64,000 bases of DNA from Rhizobium sp. C1 (GTDB lineage: Bacteria > Pseudomonadota > Alphaproteobacteria > Rhizobiales > Rhizobiaceae). The DNA is taken from assembly GCF_021026335.1 (NCBI RefSeq), contig NZ_JAJNCY010000008.1:62001-126000 (forward strand), in the 5' to 3' direction. Shown in pieces: positions 1 to 9,570 of this stretch; within the stretch, counting starts at the first letter, position 1; every line of letters starts with the position of its first letter. The notes beneath the pieces were generated by a model. The model saw nothing but the letters and a program-made list of their open reading frames with translations, did not search any database and was not told where the DNA came from. A program made the position numbers and the translations under genes.

Positions 1-1788
1 ATCATCGAGGCCGCGCGATTGAGCGGCGCCGAGGCGATCCATCCGGGTTATGGGTTCCTCTCGGAAAATGCCGGTTTTGCTCAAGCCGTCGCGGCGGCCG
101 GTCTCGTCTTCATCGGGCCGCCGGTCGAGGCGATCCGGGTCATGGGCGACAAGGCGGGTGCCAAGCGCGCCATGATCGCCGCCGGCGTGCCCTGCGTTCC
201 GGGCTATGAAGGGCTCGACCAGAGCGACGCGACATTCATCGCGGAGGCGGATCGCATCGGCTTCCCGGTCATGGTCAAGGCCTCTGCCGGTGGCGGCGGG
301 CGCGGCATGCGGCTGGTCGAAGAGCCTGTCGAGTTGGCGGATGCGTTGACGCGGGCGCGGGCGGAAGCGCTGAGCGCCTTCGGCTCCGGCGATCTCATTC
401 TCGAAAAGGCCGTGCGCCGGCCGCGCCATGTCGAAATCCAGGTCTTTGCCGATGCGCATGGCCATGTCATCCATCTCGGCGAACGCGACTGCTCGGTGCA
501 GCGCCGGCATCAGAAAGTGGTCGAGGAGGCCCCGTCGCCGGTCGTTTCGCCGGAGCTCCGCGCCCGCATGGGCAAGGCGGCGGTCGAGGCGGCGCGCGCG
601 GTGGATTATCGCGGCGCGGGCACGGTCGAATTCCTGCTGGATGAGCGCGGCGAATTCTATTTCCTCGAAATGAACACGCGGCTTCAGGTCGAGCATCCGG
701 TGACGGAAATGGTGACGGGGCTCGATCTCGTCGCCATGCAGATCGCCGTGGCGCAAGGCGAGCCGCTGCCGCTGAGCCAGGGCGAGCTGCGGCTCGACGG
801 CCACGCCATCGAGGTGCGGCTTTATGCCGAAGACCCGGCGGGGGGCTTCCTGCCGGTGACGGGCGATATCGCGCTCTGGCAGCCGGCGAGCGGTCCCGGC
901 GTTCGCATCGATGCGGGCATCGTGACCGGGCAGACGGTGTCGCCCTTCTACGATCCGATGCTCGCCAAGGTGATCGCCCATGGCCCGACGCGCGATGTTG
1001 CCCGGCGGCGGCTGATCGGGGCGCTGAAGGAAACGGCGGTGCTGGGGCTTTCCACCAATGCCGAATTCCTGATCGACATTCTGGAGCGCCCAGACTTTGC
1101 CGACGGGCGCGCCACGACCGCCTTCATCGGCGAGAACTATCCCGATGGCGTGAAGGAGACCGGGATCGACACTCTCAGCCTCGCCATGGGGGCGGCCCTG
1201 AAGGTTCATCTCGAAAGCCGCAAGGCGCTCGCGGCCTCGACCCTGCCGGATGAGAGCCTGATCGGCTTTCAGTCCGCAGCACCTCTCGCCTCGCGTCTCG
1301 ACTTGACGCTTGCCGGCCAACTTCGCCGCCTCACCGGCCTCTGCGCCGGAAAGGTCTGGACGATGGCCGAGGGCGGCGCTTGGCAACATGCGATCGAGAT
1401 TGTCCGCATCGAGGGGCATGAGGCGGTGCTTCTGGCCGGTGGCAAGCGCCAGACCGTGCTCTGGAGCGAGCGCCGCGATGGCGAACTGCTGCTGGCCATC
1501 GGTCCGCGCCGCTTTTCGCTGAAGCCGCATCGCCCGTGGGAGGACGCAGCCGCGGCGGCAGGCTCCGGCCGCGTCGTTGCCCCCATGCCGGGACTTGTCG
1601 TCTCCGTCCTGGTCGAGCCGGGCCAGACGGTCGAGGCCGGTCAGCCGCTGGCGGTGCTGGAGGCGATGAAGATGCAGCATACGCTGAAAGCGACCGTGCG
1701 CGGCACGATCGCGGAAATCCGCATCGCCAAGGGCCAGCAGCTCGCGGCCGGGACGCTGATGGTTGCAATCGAGGAGGACGCCGCATGA
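1..1788 (+). CDS. Acyl-CoA carboxylase biotin carboxylase/biotin carrier subunit (5' truncated)
   Basis: The frame is open from base 1, so the N-terminus lies outside the window. The visible part has the biotin carboxylase ATP-grasp core: the glycine-rich SAGGGGRGM loop near codon 95, then EMNTRLQVEHP near codon 225. A C-terminal biotinyl domain follows, with the EAMKMQH motif; the biotin-accepting Lys is codon 557 (bases 1669-1671). This layout matches the alpha subunit of methylcrotonyl-, propionyl- or geranyl-CoA carboxylases: ATP-dependent carboxylation of biotin, then transfer to an acyl-CoA by a beta subunit that is not in the window and probably lies upstream. The stop overlaps the next ATG (ATGA), so the two genes are translationally coupled. 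The substrate cannot be read from this subunit. Confidence 0.93.
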   Translation: MIEAARLSGAEAIHPGYGFLSENAGFAQAVAAAGLVFIGPPVEAIRVMGDKAGAKRAMIAAGVPCVPGYEGLDQSDATFIAEADRIGFPVMVKASAGGGGRGMRLVEEPVELADALTRARAEALSAFGSGDLILEKAVRRPRHVEIQVFADAHGHVIHLGERDCSVQRRHQKVVEEAPSPVVSPELRARMGKAAVEAARAVDYRGAGTVEFLLDERGEFYFLEMNTRLQVEHPVTEMVTGLDLVAMQIAVAQGEPLPLSQGELRLDGHAIEVRLYAEDPAGGFLPVTGDIALWQPASGPGVRIDAGIVTGQTVSPFYDPMLAKVIAHGPTRDVARRRLIGALKETAVLGLSTNAEFLIDILERPDFADGRATTAFIGENYPDGVKETGIDTLSLAMGAALKVHLESRKALAASTLPDESLIGFQSAAPLASRLDLTLAGQLRRLTGLCAGKVWTMAEGGAWQHAIEIVRIEGHEAVLLAGGKRQTVLWSERRDGELLLAIGPRRFSLKPHRPWEDAAAAAGSGRVVAPMPGLVVSVLVEPGQTVEAGQPLAVLEAMKMQHTLKATVRGTIAEIRIAKGQQLAAGTLMVAIEEDAA

Positions 1789-2585
1789 GCCTGAAGGAAG
1801 CCGCTGATTTCCTGGAGGAAAGCCGCACGCTCGCCGCCCTTCTCGAAGGGGAGAGCGAGGCCACTTTCTCCAAGCCTACCCAGTTCAAGGGCTGGACGAT
1901 CAATGACGTGCTCGTCCACCTGCATTTCTGGAACAAGGCCGTCGATCTCGCCGCCACCGACGAGGCGGGCTTCAAGGCGATGCTCGATCCGCTGATGGCG
2001 GCGCTGACCAAGGGCGGGCTTCGCTCTTACGAAAACGGGACGATCGCGGAGCGCGGCCATGCGCTCTTCACGCTCTGGAAGGACACGGCGGAGGACATCG
2101 CCGCGCGCTTTGCCGGGATCGATCCCAGGCAGCGCATTTCCTGGGTCGGCCCCAGCATGTCGGCACGCTCGGCGATCACGGCGAGGCAGATGGAGACCTG
2201 GGCGCATGGCTTCGAGGTGTTCGATCTGCTCGGCCGGGTGCGGCCGGAAAGCGACCGCATCCGCAATCTCGTCGTGCTCGGCGTCAACACATTCGGCTGG
2301 TCGCACCAGGTTCATCGCCTGGCGGTTCCGGACACCATGCCGGAACTGACGCTGACGGCGCCGTCCGGTGAGGTCTGGACCTTTGGCGAGGCAGGTGCGG
2401 GGCGCATTTCCGGCCCGGCTGTGGATTTCGCCGCCGTGGTCACGCAGACGAGGGCGGTCGCCGATACCGCCCTCGTGATCGAAGGCGATGTGGCGCGGAC
2501 ATGGATGGACCATGCGCAATGCTTTGCCGGGCCGCCGGAAAAGCCGCCCGTTGCCGGTTCGCGGCACCGCGCGGTTGAGAAGTAG
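1785..2585 (+). CDS. TIGR03084-like protein (DinB/maleylpyruvate-isomerase-like fold)
   Basis: A 266-residue protein whose ATG overlaps the stop of the carboxylase gene by four bases. The N-terminal part (WTINDVLVHLHFWN, about residues 35-50) has the helix and metal-ligand-type His residues of the DinB/mycothiol-dependent maleylpyruvate isomerase superfamily. A second cluster, METWAHGFEVFDLLG, is near residue 140. I recall the TIGR03084 family next to acyl-CoA carboxylase genes in proteobacteria. Such organisms make no mycothiol, so the co-substrate is unknown. The coupling to the carboxylase and the following BKACE gene points to a role in the same acyl-CoA pathway. Function not established. 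Confidence 0.75.
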   Translation: MSLKEAADFLEESRTLAALLEGESEATFSKPTQFKGWTINDVLVHLHFWNKAVDLAATDEAGFKAMLDPLMAALTKGGLRSYENGTIAERGHALFTLWKDTAEDIAARFAGIDPRQRISWVGPSMSARSAITARQMETWAHGFEVFDLLGRVRPESDRIRNLVVLGVNTFGWSHQVHRLAVPDTMPELTLTAPSGEVWTFGEAGAGRISGPAVDFAAVVTQTRAVADTALVIEGDVARTWMDHAQCFAGPPEKPPVAGSRHRAVEK

Positions 2586-2599
2586 GATTGGATATTCAG

Positions 2600-3481
2600 A
2601 TGACTGCACCCGAAAAAGCCATCGTCACCTGCGCGCTGAATGGCGTTCTGACCGACCCGAGCCTGCACAATATCGCGGTGACGCCGGCGCAATGCGCGGC
2701 GTCTGCGCGCGAGGCCTATGATGCAGGCGCGGCGATCATCCATATCCACTTCCGCCGGCAGGAGCCGGGCAAAGGCCATCTTCCCTCCTGGGAGCCGGCC
2801 GTGGCCGGCGAGATCGTCGAGGCGATCCGCGCCGCCTGTCCGGGCATCATCATCAATGCCACGACCGGCGTCGTCGGCCCGGATTATCAGGGGCCGCTCG
2901 ATGTCGTGCGCGCACTGAAGCCGGAAATCGCGGCCTGCAATGCGGGCACGCTGAACTATCTGAAGATCCGCTCCAATGGCGAATGGGCCTGGCCGCCCAT
3001 GGTCTTCGACAATCCGCCCTCCAAGGTGCAGGATTTTCTCGACGTGATGGGCGAGACCGGCACGCTGCCGGAAATGGAGTGCTTCGACACCGGCATCGTC
3101 CGCTCGGTGGCCATGTATATCGCCAACGGCATGCTCAAGCGGGCACAATACAATCTCGTGATGGGCGTGGCCTCGGGCATGCCGGTCGATGCGCGCCTGC
3201 TGCCAATCCTGAAGGACTATCTGCAGGAAGGGTCGCGCTGGCAGGCGACGCTGATCGGTCGGGAGGAGATATGGCCGGTCCATGCCGCCGCCGCCCGGCT
3301 TGGCGGCATGCTGCGCACCGGGCTGGAGGACACGTTCTACCTGCCAGACGGCTCGCGGGCACGCGGCAATGGCGATCTCATCGAAGCGCTCGTCTCGACC
3401 GCCCGCGGGCAAGGCCGCGATATCGCGACGCCTCAGGAGGCGCGCGCGATGCTGTTCGGGACAGGCGCCCGCCAGGGCTGA
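2600..3481 (+). CDS. BKACE-family beta-keto acid cleavage enzyme
   Basis: A 293-residue protein of the 3-keto-5-aminohexanoate cleavage (BKACE, DUF849) family, full length. The HIH metal-binding motif lies near residue 52 in AAIIHIHFR; the family is a zinc TIM barrel that condenses a beta-keto acid with acetyl-CoA and splits it into acetoacetate and a new acyl-CoA. Other conserved blocks are the NATTG segment and the ECFD and NLVMGV segments. I chose the ATG at 2600; an in-frame TTG at 2588 is possible, but the AGGA at 2584 sits directly against it. It lies 14 bases after the TIGR03084-like gene and is probably in the same operon. The natural beta-keto acid is unknown; a terminal step of a CoA-dependent breakdown route fits the context. 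Confidence 0.85.
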   Translation: MTAPEKAIVTCALNGVLTDPSLHNIAVTPAQCAASAREAYDAGAAIIHIHFRRQEPGKGHLPSWEPAVAGEIVEAIRAACPGIIINATTGVVGPDYQGPLDVVRALKPEIAACNAGTLNYLKIRSNGEWAWPPMVFDNPPSKVQDFLDVMGETGTLPEMECFDTGIVRSVAMYIANGMLKRAQYNLVMGVASGMPVDARLLPILKDYLQEGSRWQATLIGREEIWPVHAAAARLGGMLRTGLEDTFYLPDGSRARGNGDLIEALVSTARGQGRDIATPQEARAMLFGTGARQG

Positions 3482-3532
3482 CGCGCCAGAACAGACCATA
3501 GAAACGAAAGGATTTCACGAGGAGGACGTGAC

Positions 3533-5428
3533 ATGCCGATTGCATCGCTGCGCGATATCGAAACGCTTGAAGAAACGACGGCCGAGGCCGTCTGGGCCAG
3601 AGGCTCGGTCTATGAGCAGATCGCCCGTGTCGCGGAGCGTAGTCCGGAAAGGGTCGCGATCCGGGCGCTGCAGAGCGGGGCGGCGGACACGCCCGTCGAA
3701 ACCGTCACCTATGGTGCACTGCTGCGGCGCATTCATGCGATGGCGCATCTCTTCCGCCAATGCGGAGTGGGGCCGGGGGACGCCGTCTCGATGCTGCTTG
3801 CTACCGTGCCGGATGCCTTCGCGGCGATGATCGGCGCGCATCTGGTGGGCCGGGCCAATCCGGTCAATTTCCTGCTCGAGCCCGCGCATATCGCCGCCTT
3901 GCTGAAAGCCGCCAAGGCAAAAGTCCTGCTGGTGCCGGACGCAAGCGTTCTTCCGGGCATCATCGACAAGCTGCCGGCCATTCTCGCGGCGCTGGACACG
4001 CCCTTGCATGTCTTCCGCGTGGGGGGGCAGCCTGGCGGGGCAGATGATGCCGTTCGCTCCATCGATGACGCCCTGTCGGGCCAGCCGCAGACCCGGCCGG
4101 ATTTCTGGCGCGCGCCGGCGCCCGATGATATCGCGGCCCTCTTCCACACGGGCGGAACGACCAGCACGCCGAAGCTCGCGGTGCACAACCATGGCGGCAT
4201 CGCGCACCATTGCTGGGCGCTGGGATCGGCCTGGTGCAAGGGCGAAGACGAGATCGTGTTCAACGGCCTGCCGCCCTTTCATGTCGGTGGCGGCTATGCG
4301 GCGGGTCTGATGCCGCTCTCGCTCGGCGCCGAAATCGTGCTGATGACGGCGACGGGCTTTCGAAATCGCGATGTGATTGCGAATTTCTGGCGGCATGTCG
4401 AACGTTTCCGACCGACCGTGGTCGCCATGGTGCCGACGAGCTGGAGCGCGGTGATGAATGTTCCGGTCGAGAACGCCGATATCTCCTCCGTTCGCCTCTG
4501 CCATGCGGGCGGCGCGGCGATGCCTCTGGAAACGGCGCGTCAGGTGGAGCAGCGGCTCGGCCGGCAGATTGTCGAAGGCTGGGGCATGACCGAGCTTCAT
4601 GGCTTCGGCGCGATGAACCCGGCGACGGGCGAATGCCGCATCGGCTCCGTCGGCTTTCGCCTGCCTTTCACGGAGATCATTGTCGCGAGAGTCGAGGCCG
4701 GCCGCATCGCGCATGTCTGCGAAGCCGACGAAGCCGGCCATGTCCTCGTGCGCGGCGAGCAGGTCTTCGGCGGCTATCTCGATGCGGCGCATAACGAGAG
4801 CGCCTGGTATGACCCCTTGCCGGGGGAGGCGAGGCCAAACTGGAGCAAGGGTGGCCGCTGGTTCGACACGGGCGATCTGGGGCGCAAGGATGCGCAAGGC
4901 TATCTCTGGCTCACCGGCCGCTCGAAGGACGTCATCATTCGCGGCGGTCACAATATCGATCCGCTGGTGATCGAGGAGGCGCTTTATCGTCATCCTGCGG
5001 TGGAACTGGCTGCGGCCGTCGGCCGGCCGGATGCCTATGCCGGCGAATTGCCCGTTGCCTTCGTCCAGCTGCGCGCCGGCCACGAAGCCGAAGCAGATGT
5101 GTTGCGTGCCTTCAGCGCTGAATTGATCGCTGAACGCGCGGCCGTGCCGGTCGCGGTCTCCATTGTTCCGGCCATGCCGCTGACGGCCGTCGGCAAGATC
5201 TTCAAGCCAGCGCTCCGGGAGCGGGCCGCGGTGGAGGAGGTGCGCTCATGGGCAAACGGTATGCTCGGTGACACCGTGGTAATAACGGCCCGACATGACC
5301 CGCGCCACGGTCTGCTTGTCATCATTGAGCCACCACCCGTCACGCCCATCGCTACGCTGGACGCCCTCAAGCACCGGTTGGCTGTCTACCATTTTGCAAG
5401 CGAGATCATCGGTCTTGAGTCATACTGA
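3533..5428 (+). CDS. AMP-dependent acyl-CoA synthetase
   Basis: A 631-residue ANL-superfamily ligase (acid + ATP + CoA to acyl-CoA). The phosphate-binding motif FHTGGTTSTPK is near residue 205, the GWGMTE motif near 347, the hinge block DTGDLG...GRSKDVIIRGG near 450-470, and the catalytic C-terminal Lys in VGKIFKP near 560. The start ATG follows a strong AGGAGG ribosome site at about 3520. About 60 residues after the last canonical motif form an extra tail not needed for catalysis. Last of four co-directional genes; it could activate the acid made by the nearby aldehyde dehydrogenases. Substrate unknown. Confidence 0.9.
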   Translation: MPIASLRDIETLEETTAEAVWARGSVYEQIARVAERSPERVAIRALQSGAADTPVETVTYGALLRRIHAMAHLFRQCGVGPGDAVSMLLATVPDAFAAMIGAHLVGRANPVNFLLEPAHIAALLKAAKAKVLLVPDASVLPGIIDKLPAILAALDTPLHVFRVGGQPGGADDAVRSIDDALSGQPQTRPDFWRAPAPDDIAALFHTGGTTSTPKLAVHNHGGIAHHCWALGSAWCKGEDEIVFNGLPPFHVGGGYAAGLMPLSLGAEIVLMTATGFRNRDVIANFWRHVERFRPTVVAMVPTSWSAVMNVPVENADISSVRLCHAGGAAMPLETARQVEQRLGRQIVEGWGMTELHGFGAMNPATGECRIGSVGFRLPFTEIIVARVEAGRIAHVCEADEAGHVLVRGEQVFGGYLDAAHNESAWYDPLPGEARPNWSKGGRWFDTGDLGRKDAQGYLWLTGRSKDVIIRGGHNIDPLVIEEALYRHPAVELAAAVGRPDAYAGELPVAFVQLRAGHEAEADVLRAFSAELIAERAAVPVAVSIVPAMPLTAVGKIFKPALRERAAVEEVRSWANGMLGDTVVITARHDPRHGLLVIIEPPPVTPIATLDALKHRLAVYHFASEIIGLESY

Positions 5429-5654
5429 AGACCGGTTGCTTGCCGGAATGCGATCCTGAGCCTCCTTCCGCCGGCCGCGTCAGATCGAAAGTGCCGGCGG
5501 ACTTGTGCATTGCGTTCGACCTTTCCCTTCGGTACCTCGAATTTTGCAGATATCGGCAATGGACCCTCTTGCTCCAAAGAGCCTATGGCGATGTCCGTCG
5601 ATTGGTCTGCAAAGTTGCACCCAGATGGGCGGGGTTTCCTCAGACTTTTCCGCC

Positions 5655-6560
5655 TTAAGGCCAGTCGAAATATTCCGGGGAAACGGCGTGTGCTGCGCGC
5701 CCCTCCGGTCCCGTGATCCGGCGCCGGTAGTCATGAGGCGATATTCCGGTTACCCGCTTATAGGCGTGGCTGAAATAGGTCTGGTCCGGAAAGCCGAGTT
5801 GCGCGGCAATCTCCTGGATGGAGCTCGCCGAGCGCTCCAGCCGAAGGTTCGCCTCCTGCATGATCCGCTGCTGGATCAGGGCCTTCGGTGTCCGCTCCAG
5901 CGTGCGCGTGCAGATGGCATGCAGCCTGTCGTGGCTGAGCCCGAGAGACTTGGCGTAGAAAGCCATGGGACGGCGCTCGCGGAAGTGCAGTTCGACCAAC
6001 TGGCGGAAACGCTGCAGGATCGCGACGTCCAGACCGTGCCCGGTCGCAGTCGGCTTTTCCCATTCACCGGTCCGCCATAGCGTCATCATCAGGAGCCGGG
6101 CATAGCCGGCAATCGCCAGATCCGAACCGCGGCCCGGAACCATCACCTCCTTGATGAATCCCCTGGCGAGGTTGATCAGGTCGCCAAATGTCTCTGTTGA
6201 CGCAGCATCCAGCGTCACGATGGCCGGCCGTTCGGTAAAGGTGCGCAGCAGCACCGACTCCGCCTTGTTGCCGATCGCATCGATCAGAAGCTCCTGCGAC
6301 AGGCCAACGAGGAGCGCTTCCGCGCCCGGATCGATCGAAAGCGTCGGCGCTACGGAGGCCGGGAATGTGAAGGCTGCCTGTTCCGAGAGCGCATGCGATT
6401 CCTGCGAGAACTCCGCCTGTGCATGACCGTCGATCAACACGAAGACATGGAAAAACTGGCCGTAGGGCGGGCGGCCGGGTTTGACGATCCGCCGAAAAAG
6501 CGTCGGAGTGAACGTCTCGCCGCGAAACTGCTCGACGCTAATGCCAGCCTGACTGTTCAT
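5655..6560 (-). CDS. AraC-family transcriptional regulator
   Basis: A 301-residue regulator. The C-terminal 100 residues carry two helix-turn-helix units; the second includes IQEIAAQLGFPDQTYFSHAYKRVTGISPHDYRR, here split only by description: IQEIAAQLGF followed by YFSHAYKRVTG. The N-terminal part is a cupin-like sensor. ATG at 6560 is preferred over the TTG four codons earlier because GGAG lies six bases upstream of it. Divergent from the aldehyde dehydrogenase at 6767, so it is the likely activator of the 6.8-15.2 kb genes. Confidence 0.88.
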   Translation of the reverse strand: MNSQAGISVEQFRGETFTPTLFRRIVKPGRPPYGQFFHVFVLIDGHAQAEFSQESHALSEQAAFTFPASVAPTLSIDPGAEALLVGLSQELLIDAIGNKAESVLLRTFTERPAIVTLDAASTETFGDLINLARGFIKEVMVPGRGSDLAIAGYARLLMMTLWRTGEWEKPTATGHGLDVAILQRFRQLVELHFRERRPMAFYAKSLGLSHDRLHAICTRTLERTPKALIQQRIMQEANLRLERSASSIQEIAAQLGFPDQTYFSHAYKRVTGISPHDYRRRITGPEGRAAHAVSPEYFDWP

Positions 6561-6766
6561 GGTCTGCTCCAAATGAACTGCAATTACCCAAAAAATATCA
6601 AATTAATGCCAATAAACAACATTCCTGAAATTGAAAGCCGCGCCTAAGGTTATCGTGCCTTATGGGAGGAGGCGGATCTGCCTGACATGCGCGAAATCAA
6701 GCGCGGCGGCAGATAAAGGTTCAGGCGCTGATGCGCAGACCTTTCTCCCGGGCTGGGAGGCTGGCG

Positions 6767-8218
6767 ATGCTTGATGCAAAATTGCTGATCAATGCCAAGG
6801 ATGTCGATGCGACGGGCTCCGCCGTGTTCGAGCGCCGAAGCCCCATTTCCGACCACGTGGTTACCGTCGCCTCTGCCGCGACCGTCGCGGATGCGCGCCA
6901 TGCCGCAAATGTCGCGGCCTCTGCCTTTCCGGCGTGGTCTGAAGCCAGCCCGTCCTTTCGCCGCGACATTCTCATGAAGGCGGCCGAAAAGCTCCTGGAC
7001 ATGCAGTCCGCGTTCTGCGAGGCGATGTATGACGAGCTCGGCGCCACGCGGGAATGGGCCGAGTTCAACGTGACCGTCGCCCAGAACATCTTCATCGAGG
7101 CGGCCTCGATGACGAACGCGGTCACGGGCGAAGTGGTGCCCTCGTCAAGGCCAGGTTCGTTTTCCATGGCCTACCGGCAGCCGGTCGGCGTTTGTCTCGG
7201 CATTGCGCCCTGGAATGCACCGGTCATTCTGGGTGTTCGGGCCATTGCCATGGCACTTGCTTGCGGGAATACGGTTCTGCTGAAAGGTTCCGAACTCTGC
7301 CCGCGCACCCATCGCCTTATCGGCGAGGTCCTGCAGGACGCGGGGCTTCCGGCCGGCGTGCTCAACGTCATCCTCAATGCGCCGCCCGAGGCCGAGCGGA
7401 TCGTGCATGCGCTGATCGAGCATCCGGCGGTGCGGCGCATCAATTTCACCGGCTCGACGCGTGTCGGTCGCCAGATCGCGGAAAAGGCGGCGCGGCATCT
7501 CAAGCGTTGCCTGCTGGAACTGGGCGGCAAGGCGCCGCTGATCGTGCTCGACGATGCAGACATCGACGAGGCGGTCAAGGCCGCCGCCTTCGGGGCCTTC
7601 ATGAACCAGGGCCAGATCTGCATGTCGACGGAGCGGATCATCCTGCATGAGGCGATTGCCGACGGCTTCGTCACAAAGTTCGTGGAGCGTGCGCGCGGGA
7701 TCATCGCCGGGGACACGCGCAGCCAGCAATTTCCGCTCGGGCCGGTCATCAACGAGTTCGCAGCCGCCCGCATCCGGGCGCTGATCAGCGACGCCGTCGC
7801 GAAGGGCGCGCAAGTTCTCTGCGGCGGCGACATGCACGGCAATTTTCTGGACGCAACCGTGCTGGACCGCGTCACGCCCGCCATGCGGATCTACGAGGAG
7901 GAATCCTTCGGGCCGATCGTCAGCCTCTTGCGCTGCGGTTCCGACGACGAGGCGGTGACGATCGCCAATGCCTCCGAATACGGCCTGTCATCGGCCGTCT
8001 TCAGCCGAGACATCGGCCGCGCCCTTTCGATCGCCAAGCGCATCGAGAGCGGCATCTGCCATATCAACGGGGCGACGGTGGCAGACGAACCGCAAATGCC
8101 GTTCGGCGGCGTCAAGGCCTCCGGCTACGGCCGGTTTGGCGGCAGCTCCGCGCTCGATGAATTTACCGAACTTCGCTGGATTTCGATCGAAACCGGGCCA
8201 TCCGCCTATCCGATCTGA
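6767..8218 (+). CDS. NAD(P)-dependent aldehyde dehydrogenase (vanillin/salicylaldehyde dehydrogenase type)
   Basis: A 483-residue full-length ALDH. Seen: the N-terminal nucleotide region APWNAPVILG near residue 145, FTGSTRVG near 225, the general-base segment LELGGKAP near 247, and the nucleophile in GQICMSTER, where Cys is about residue 285. The GQICMS variant is typical of aromatic aldehyde dehydrogenases of the vanillin/salicylaldehyde group. Start at 6767 chosen because GGGAGG ends six bases before it; an upstream ATG at 6731 lacks such a site. A closely similar paralogue lies at 13796. It probably oxidises the aldehyde imported or made by this cluster. Confidence 0.92.
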   Translation: MLDAKLLINAKDVDATGSAVFERRSPISDHVVTVASAATVADARHAANVAASAFPAWSEASPSFRRDILMKAAEKLLDMQSAFCEAMYDELGATREWAEFNVTVAQNIFIEAASMTNAVTGEVVPSSRPGSFSMAYRQPVGVCLGIAPWNAPVILGVRAIAMALACGNTVLLKGSELCPRTHRLIGEVLQDAGLPAGVLNVILNAPPEAERIVHALIEHPAVRRINFTGSTRVGRQIAEKAARHLKRCLLELGGKAPLIVLDDADIDEAVKAAAFGAFMNQGQICMSTERIILHEAIADGFVTKFVERARGIIAGDTRSQQFPLGPVINEFAAARIRALISDAVAKGAQVLCGGDMHGNFLDATVLDRVTPAMRIYEEESFGPIVSLLRCGSDDEAVTIANASEYGLSSAVFSRDIGRALSIAKRIESGICHINGATVADEPQMPFGGVKASGYGRFGGSSALDEFTELRWISIETGPSAYPI

Positions 8219-8261
8219 ACCCGGCTATCTGCAACATGCGTCATCAAACTGGGAGGAAACC

Positions 8262-9554
8262 ATGACGACGAACATCCTGAACATCAGCCGCCGCGGCTTC
8301 GTGTCGGCGTCGATCGCCGGCACTGCGGCTCTTGCGCTCGGCGGTCGCGGCCTTGCGGCCGATGCGCCCAAGCTCAAGGTGGGCTTCATCAGCCCGCGCA
8401 CCGGCCCCCTCGCAGGCTTCGGCCAGACCGACGGCTATGTGCTGGAAAAGGTCCGCGAAACGCTGGCCAAGGGCGTGACGCTCGGCGGCAAGGCCTATGC
8501 CGTGGAAATCCTCGACCGCGACACGCAGTCGGATCCCTCGCGCGCTGGCCAGCTGGCCAAGGATCTGATCAACAATGACGGCATCGACATGATGCTGGTC
8601 ATTTCCACGCCGGAAGTCATCAATCCGGTCTCGGACGCCTGCGAGGCCGCCGGCGTGCCCTGCCTGTCGACCGTCATGCCGTGGGAAGCCTGGTATTTCG
8701 GCCGTGGCGCCAAGCCCGGCCAGCCGTCGCCCTTCAAGTGGACCTACCATTTCGGCTTCGGCGTCGACGAGTTCTACAAGGCCTATGTATCGCAGTGGTC
8801 GCTGATCGAGACGAACAAGAAGGTCGGTGTGATGTACCCGAACGACGCCGACGGCAACGCCATCCGCGCCGCACTCGCACCCAAGCTTGCCGCCGCTGGC
8901 TTCACCATCATCGATCCGGGCCCGTATGAAGACGGCACGACCGACTATTCCTCGCAGATCGCTCTGTTCAAGAAGGAGAAGGTCGAGATCTTCAACACCT
9001 TTCCGATTCCGCCGGACTTTGCCGCCTTCTGGCGCCAGGCCGCGCAGCAGGGCCTGCACAAGCAGGTCAAGATCGTGCAGGTCGCCAAGACAGGTCTCTT
9101 CCCGTCCGACGTGGAAGCGCTCGGCAGCCTCGGCAACAAGATCGCCGGCGCCTGCTACTGGCACAAGGCCTTCCCGTACAAGTCGCCTTTGACGGGTCTG
9201 AGCGGCACCGATCTGGCGGACGGCTACGAAGCCAAGACCGGCAAGGAATGGACGCAACAGCTCGGCGCCACGATGTCGCTCTTCGATGCCGGCTTTGCCG
9301 CGCTCAACAAGGCCAGCGACGCCAAGGACAAGGCCTCCGTCGCCAAGTCGCTTGCCGGGCTGAACACCGAAACCATGATCGGCAAGGTCGATTTCACCAG
9401 CGGTCCGTTCCCGAATGTTTCGCCCGGCCCGATCATCGGCGGTCAGTGGGTCAAGTCGCAGAACCCGAAGTTCAAGTACGACTTCGTGGTCACTGAAAAC
9501 GCGACCGACAAGAATGTACCCGTCGCAGCCAAGCTGCAGCCGTATAACGCTTAA
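8262..9554 (+). CDS. Branched-chain-type ABC transporter periplasmic binding protein
   Basis: A 430-residue solute-binding protein of the Liv/amide-urea class. The N-terminus holds a twin-arginine-type leader (SRRGFV, then a hydrophobic run ending GLAA near residue 30), so Tat export is possible. The mature part opens with LKVGFISPRTGPLAG, typical of type I periplasmic binding proteins. GGAGG lies six bases before the ATG. Followed at once by two ATPase and two permease genes, giving a complete importer. The ligand is unknown; the flanking aldehyde dehydrogenases and SDR favour an aromatic or terpenoid carbon source rather than an amino acid. Confidence 0.92.
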   Translation: MTTNILNISRRGFVSASIAGTAALALGGRGLAADAPKLKVGFISPRTGPLAGFGQTDGYVLEKVRETLAKGVTLGGKAYAVEILDRDTQSDPSRAGQLAKDLINNDGIDMMLVISTPEVINPVSDACEAAGVPCLSTVMPWEAWYFGRGAKPGQPSPFKWTYHFGFGVDEFYKAYVSQWSLIETNKKVGVMYPNDADGNAIRAALAPKLAAAGFTIIDPGPYEDGTTDYSSQIALFKKEKVEIFNTFPIPPDFAAFWRQAAQQGLHKQVKIVQVAKTGLFPSDVEALGSLGNKIAGACYWHKAFPYKSPLTGLSGTDLADGYEAKTGKEWTQQLGATMSLFDAGFAALNKASDAKDKASVAKSLAGLNTETMIGKVDFTSGPFPNVSPGPIIGGQWVKSQNPKFKYDFVVTENATDKNVPVAAKLQPYNA

Positions 9555-9570
9555 GGAACGGGACAAGGCG

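Noticed and set aside
1785-2585. Calling the TIGR03084-like protein a true maleylpyruvate isomerase
   Set aside because: The fold resembles that family, but mycothiol is not expected in this kind of bacterium and the neighbours are acyl-CoA genes.
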